Assembly: GCA_950097015.1 (NCBI GenBank)
Contig: CATNEN010000002.1
Coordinates: 8,137,501-8,201,500, forward strand
Direction: 5' to 3'
From: Macrostomum hystrix
Lineage: Eukaryota > Platyhelminthes > Macrostomidae
DNA length: 64,000 nt
The notes under the pieces are model-generated. The model saw only the letters and a program-made list of their open reading frames with translations, was not told the DNA's origin and searched no databases. Of this stretch, positions 62,627 through 64,000 are shown one piece after another; within the stretch, counting starts at the first letter, position 1; each line of letters begins with the position of its first letter. Both the position numbers and the translations under genes were made by a program.

Positions 62627-63549
62627 TGCTGATTGAACTGTGGTCTGTATGGGAATCGATTTTGACCGTGTTGGGGCCTGGCAGAGGAATACCTTCCTTG
62701 GTAGTTCTGCTGCGGTCTCTGACCATAGGGGGCCTGTGGTCTATACCGATTTGGTTGGTAGGGCTGCTGAAAGCGCGCTTGCTGCTGCATAAGCGGCTGG
62801 GGCGGCTGATACTGCCTTTGATTTTCTGCTCTCCTTTTCTCCTCAATCAAATTCTGAATTAGTTGCTTCTGCTTACTAATCTCCTGTTTCTGCTGCTGGA
62901 TCACTTCCTCTAACTTGTCCTGCTGACTCTCGCTTTCTTCTCCCTTCACCATTCTGACTCCACTCTTATGGGATAGGTGCCATGCGGCTTCAATCCTACG
63001 CAACATCCGTCTTGCTTCTTGCAGGGTCGCGGGCTGTGCAAATATCAACTTCTCTCTTGTCTCAGATGGGATCCTAGTTCCTTTTAGAAACTGTTCCACA
63101 ACTTCCTCCTCTCTTTGCTCCGCGTTCATGTTAGGGAATGCCCTTGTTGCTAGCTCAATGAGGGCGTCGGCAAACATGTCTGTTGGCTCATTACGTCCTT
63201 GCATTCTTCCGCGAAACTCCTCTCTAAATTCGGATGCGCTTCCTATTCTTCCAAATCGCTCTATCAGTCTCTCCCTAAACTCCTCATAGGTTAGATCGTC
63301 GGGTAGATTTAGTCGTTGGACTGCAGCGAAAGCTGTTGCTAGATCAAGGTTGGCTAAGAGCTCATTCTTTCTGTGCTCGTCCTGATTTAAACCTTCAGTA
63401 TCGCACCTTTGGTCAAATGCAGTTAGCCAAATTCTAATGTCTTGACTTGGAGTGTACTTTTGGATCTTAATATGCCTCATTGGCCCTAGTTCAAGTCTAT
63501 TTCTTAGCTCTTCGGCTAACAATCCGATAGCGTCATTTATTCCTGCCAT
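62617..63549 (-). CDS. Gag of element B
   Basis: 310 residues. The capsid-like N-terminal 200 residues closely match element A (LAEELRNRLELGP, RIWLTAFDQRC, LNLPDD, ATRAFPNM). A coiled-coil-like Lys/Gln/Glu stretch follows (KLEEVIQQQKQEISKQKQ), then an Arg/Gln/Pro/Tyr-rich tail. There is no CCHC zinc knuckle; the basic tail probably replaces it for RNA binding. It ends GGA AAC TGA like element A. Confidence 0.95.
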   Translation of the reverse strand: MAGINDAIGLLAEELRNRLELGPMRHIKIQKYTPSQDIRIWLTAFDQRCDTEGLNQDEHRKNELLANLDLATAFAAVQRLNLPDDLTYEEFRERLIERFGRIGSASEFREEFRGRMQGRNEPTDMFADALIELATRAFPNMNAEQREEEVVEQFLKGTRIPSETREKLIFAQPATLQEARRMLRRIEAAWHLSHKSGVRMVKGEESESQQDKLEEVIQQQKQEISKQKQLIQNLIEEKRRAENQRQYQPPQPLMQQQARFQQPYQPNRYRPQAPYGQRPQQNYQGRYSSARPQHGQNRFPYRPQFNQQGN

Positions 63550-63587
63550 TACGGTCGGTCTGTTTGTGTGTTTGACTGAATTCTAAT

Positions 63588-63605
63588 CCTTCACCGCTGC
63601 TACCA
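63588..63605 (-). other. Primer-binding site of element B
   Basis: TGGTAGCAGCGGTG on the minus strand, 3 nt inside the LTR; like element A it fits the tRNA-Leu 3' end, with one mismatch. Confidence 0.6.
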
Positions 63606-63608
63606 AGT

Positions 63609-64000
63609 TGTTGTAGGGCCCTCTTATCTTTTTGCTTTTCCTCTATTAATCTCTAATTACTTAAGGTTTAGTTTGTAAATTTTTGGTAGGATTATCTTAA
63701 CTATGGGTTTATGTATTCATAAATGACTTCTAAGTATCAGCTTTTGAAAGGAAAGACCTCTTGTTGTCTGTTATATCTATAGGTAGCGATTTACGTGTGT
63801 CCGAGCGGCAAGACACTTAATTAATACTGGTCATAACGCACAAACTTTATTGATAAATTTGCTACAATACGTACTGATTTGAGTTTTCCAGTCCTAATCA
63901 GGTTACCAATGGACTAGAGTTGCCCAGTCAATTACACAATTTGAATAACTCCTGGCTTTTAGTTCTATTACAGCTTGGCTTTATCTCAATAGGAAGGTAT
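63609..64000 (-). repeat. 5' LTR of element B (partial)
   Basis: Matches 55238-55629 base for base by eye, then is cut by the window end. Confidence 0.95.

Larger units (their letters stand above)
55238..64000 (-). mobile_element. Ty3/gypsy LTR retrotransposon, element B (5' LTR cut by window end)
   Basis: Minus-strand element with gag, pol and a third gene in the same order as element A. Its 3' LTR starts at 55238. The 5' LTR starts at 63609 and runs past the window end; the 392 bp comparable positions show no indel and no difference noticed. Unlike element A it has a full integrase, but its Gag lacks a zinc knuckle. The outer flank is outside the window, so a target duplication cannot be checked. 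Confidence 0.95.

Overview
The window is eukaryotic, and almost certainly from an invertebrate animal. It has spliced genes with GT-AG introns, a metazoan-type DEG/ENaC channel tail, an MKP-type dual-specificity phosphatase, a PIM-like kinase, a tRNA-derived SINE, Ty3/gypsy LTR retrotransposons, LINE relics, and a very high load of minisatellites. A lophotrochozoan such as a free-living flatworm would fit, but the sequence does not fix the species.

Layout. 1-4.1 kb: the 5' part of a PIM-like kinase gene (minus), a minisatellite, a complete four-exon POLR1E/RPA49-like gene (minus, 1083-3115) and a 477-bp tandem duplication. 4.5-8.2 kb: GCCAGACA minisatellite modules and a ~384-bp satellite-like repeat (called R384 here). 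8.4-17.6 kb: at least two convincing exons of an unrecognised gene, then a string of tandem arrays (23-bp, 72-bp GC-rich, pyrimidine-rich, and a 22-bp array nested in a TGTCTGGCATG array), then a 3' exon with a 14-residue protein repeat followed by a SINE. 18.8-20.3 kb: C-terminal half of a putative nuclease-like gene whose fuller paralogue, with a P-loop NTPase region, is at 49.0-52.1 kb. 20.8-27.5 kb: gypsy element A. 27.5-31.8 kb: small repeats. 31.9-36.4 kb: gypsy element C, inserted in R384. 39.1-40.5 kb: a Crypton-type tyrosine recombinase gene. 43.0-44.3 kb: the phosphatase. 44.5-48.8 kb: duplicated repeats, LINE fragments, a DEG/ENaC tail and a 12-bp array. 52.9-53.9 kb: a 55-bp array. 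55.2-64.0 kb: gypsy element B (minus strand), running off the window end.

The most notable system is the element A/B family. Both copies keep (i) gag and pol in a -1 relation with a GGGAAAC heptamer at the gag stop, followed at the same spacing by a potential H-type pseudoknot, (ii) a third gene downstream of pol with an unrecognised C-terminal domain, and (iii) a TATATAAA box with CCAAT boxes directly upstream of that third gene, suggesting its own transcript. Element A has lost its whole integrase in frame, yet its two LTRs look identical and it has a 4-bp target duplication. It therefore probably moved recently using integrase from an element like B. Element B instead has no gag zinc knuckle. 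All three LTR elements look young, because no LTR-LTR differences were seen by eye.

All calls come from reading the sequence and recalled family knowledge. No database search or alignment program was run.
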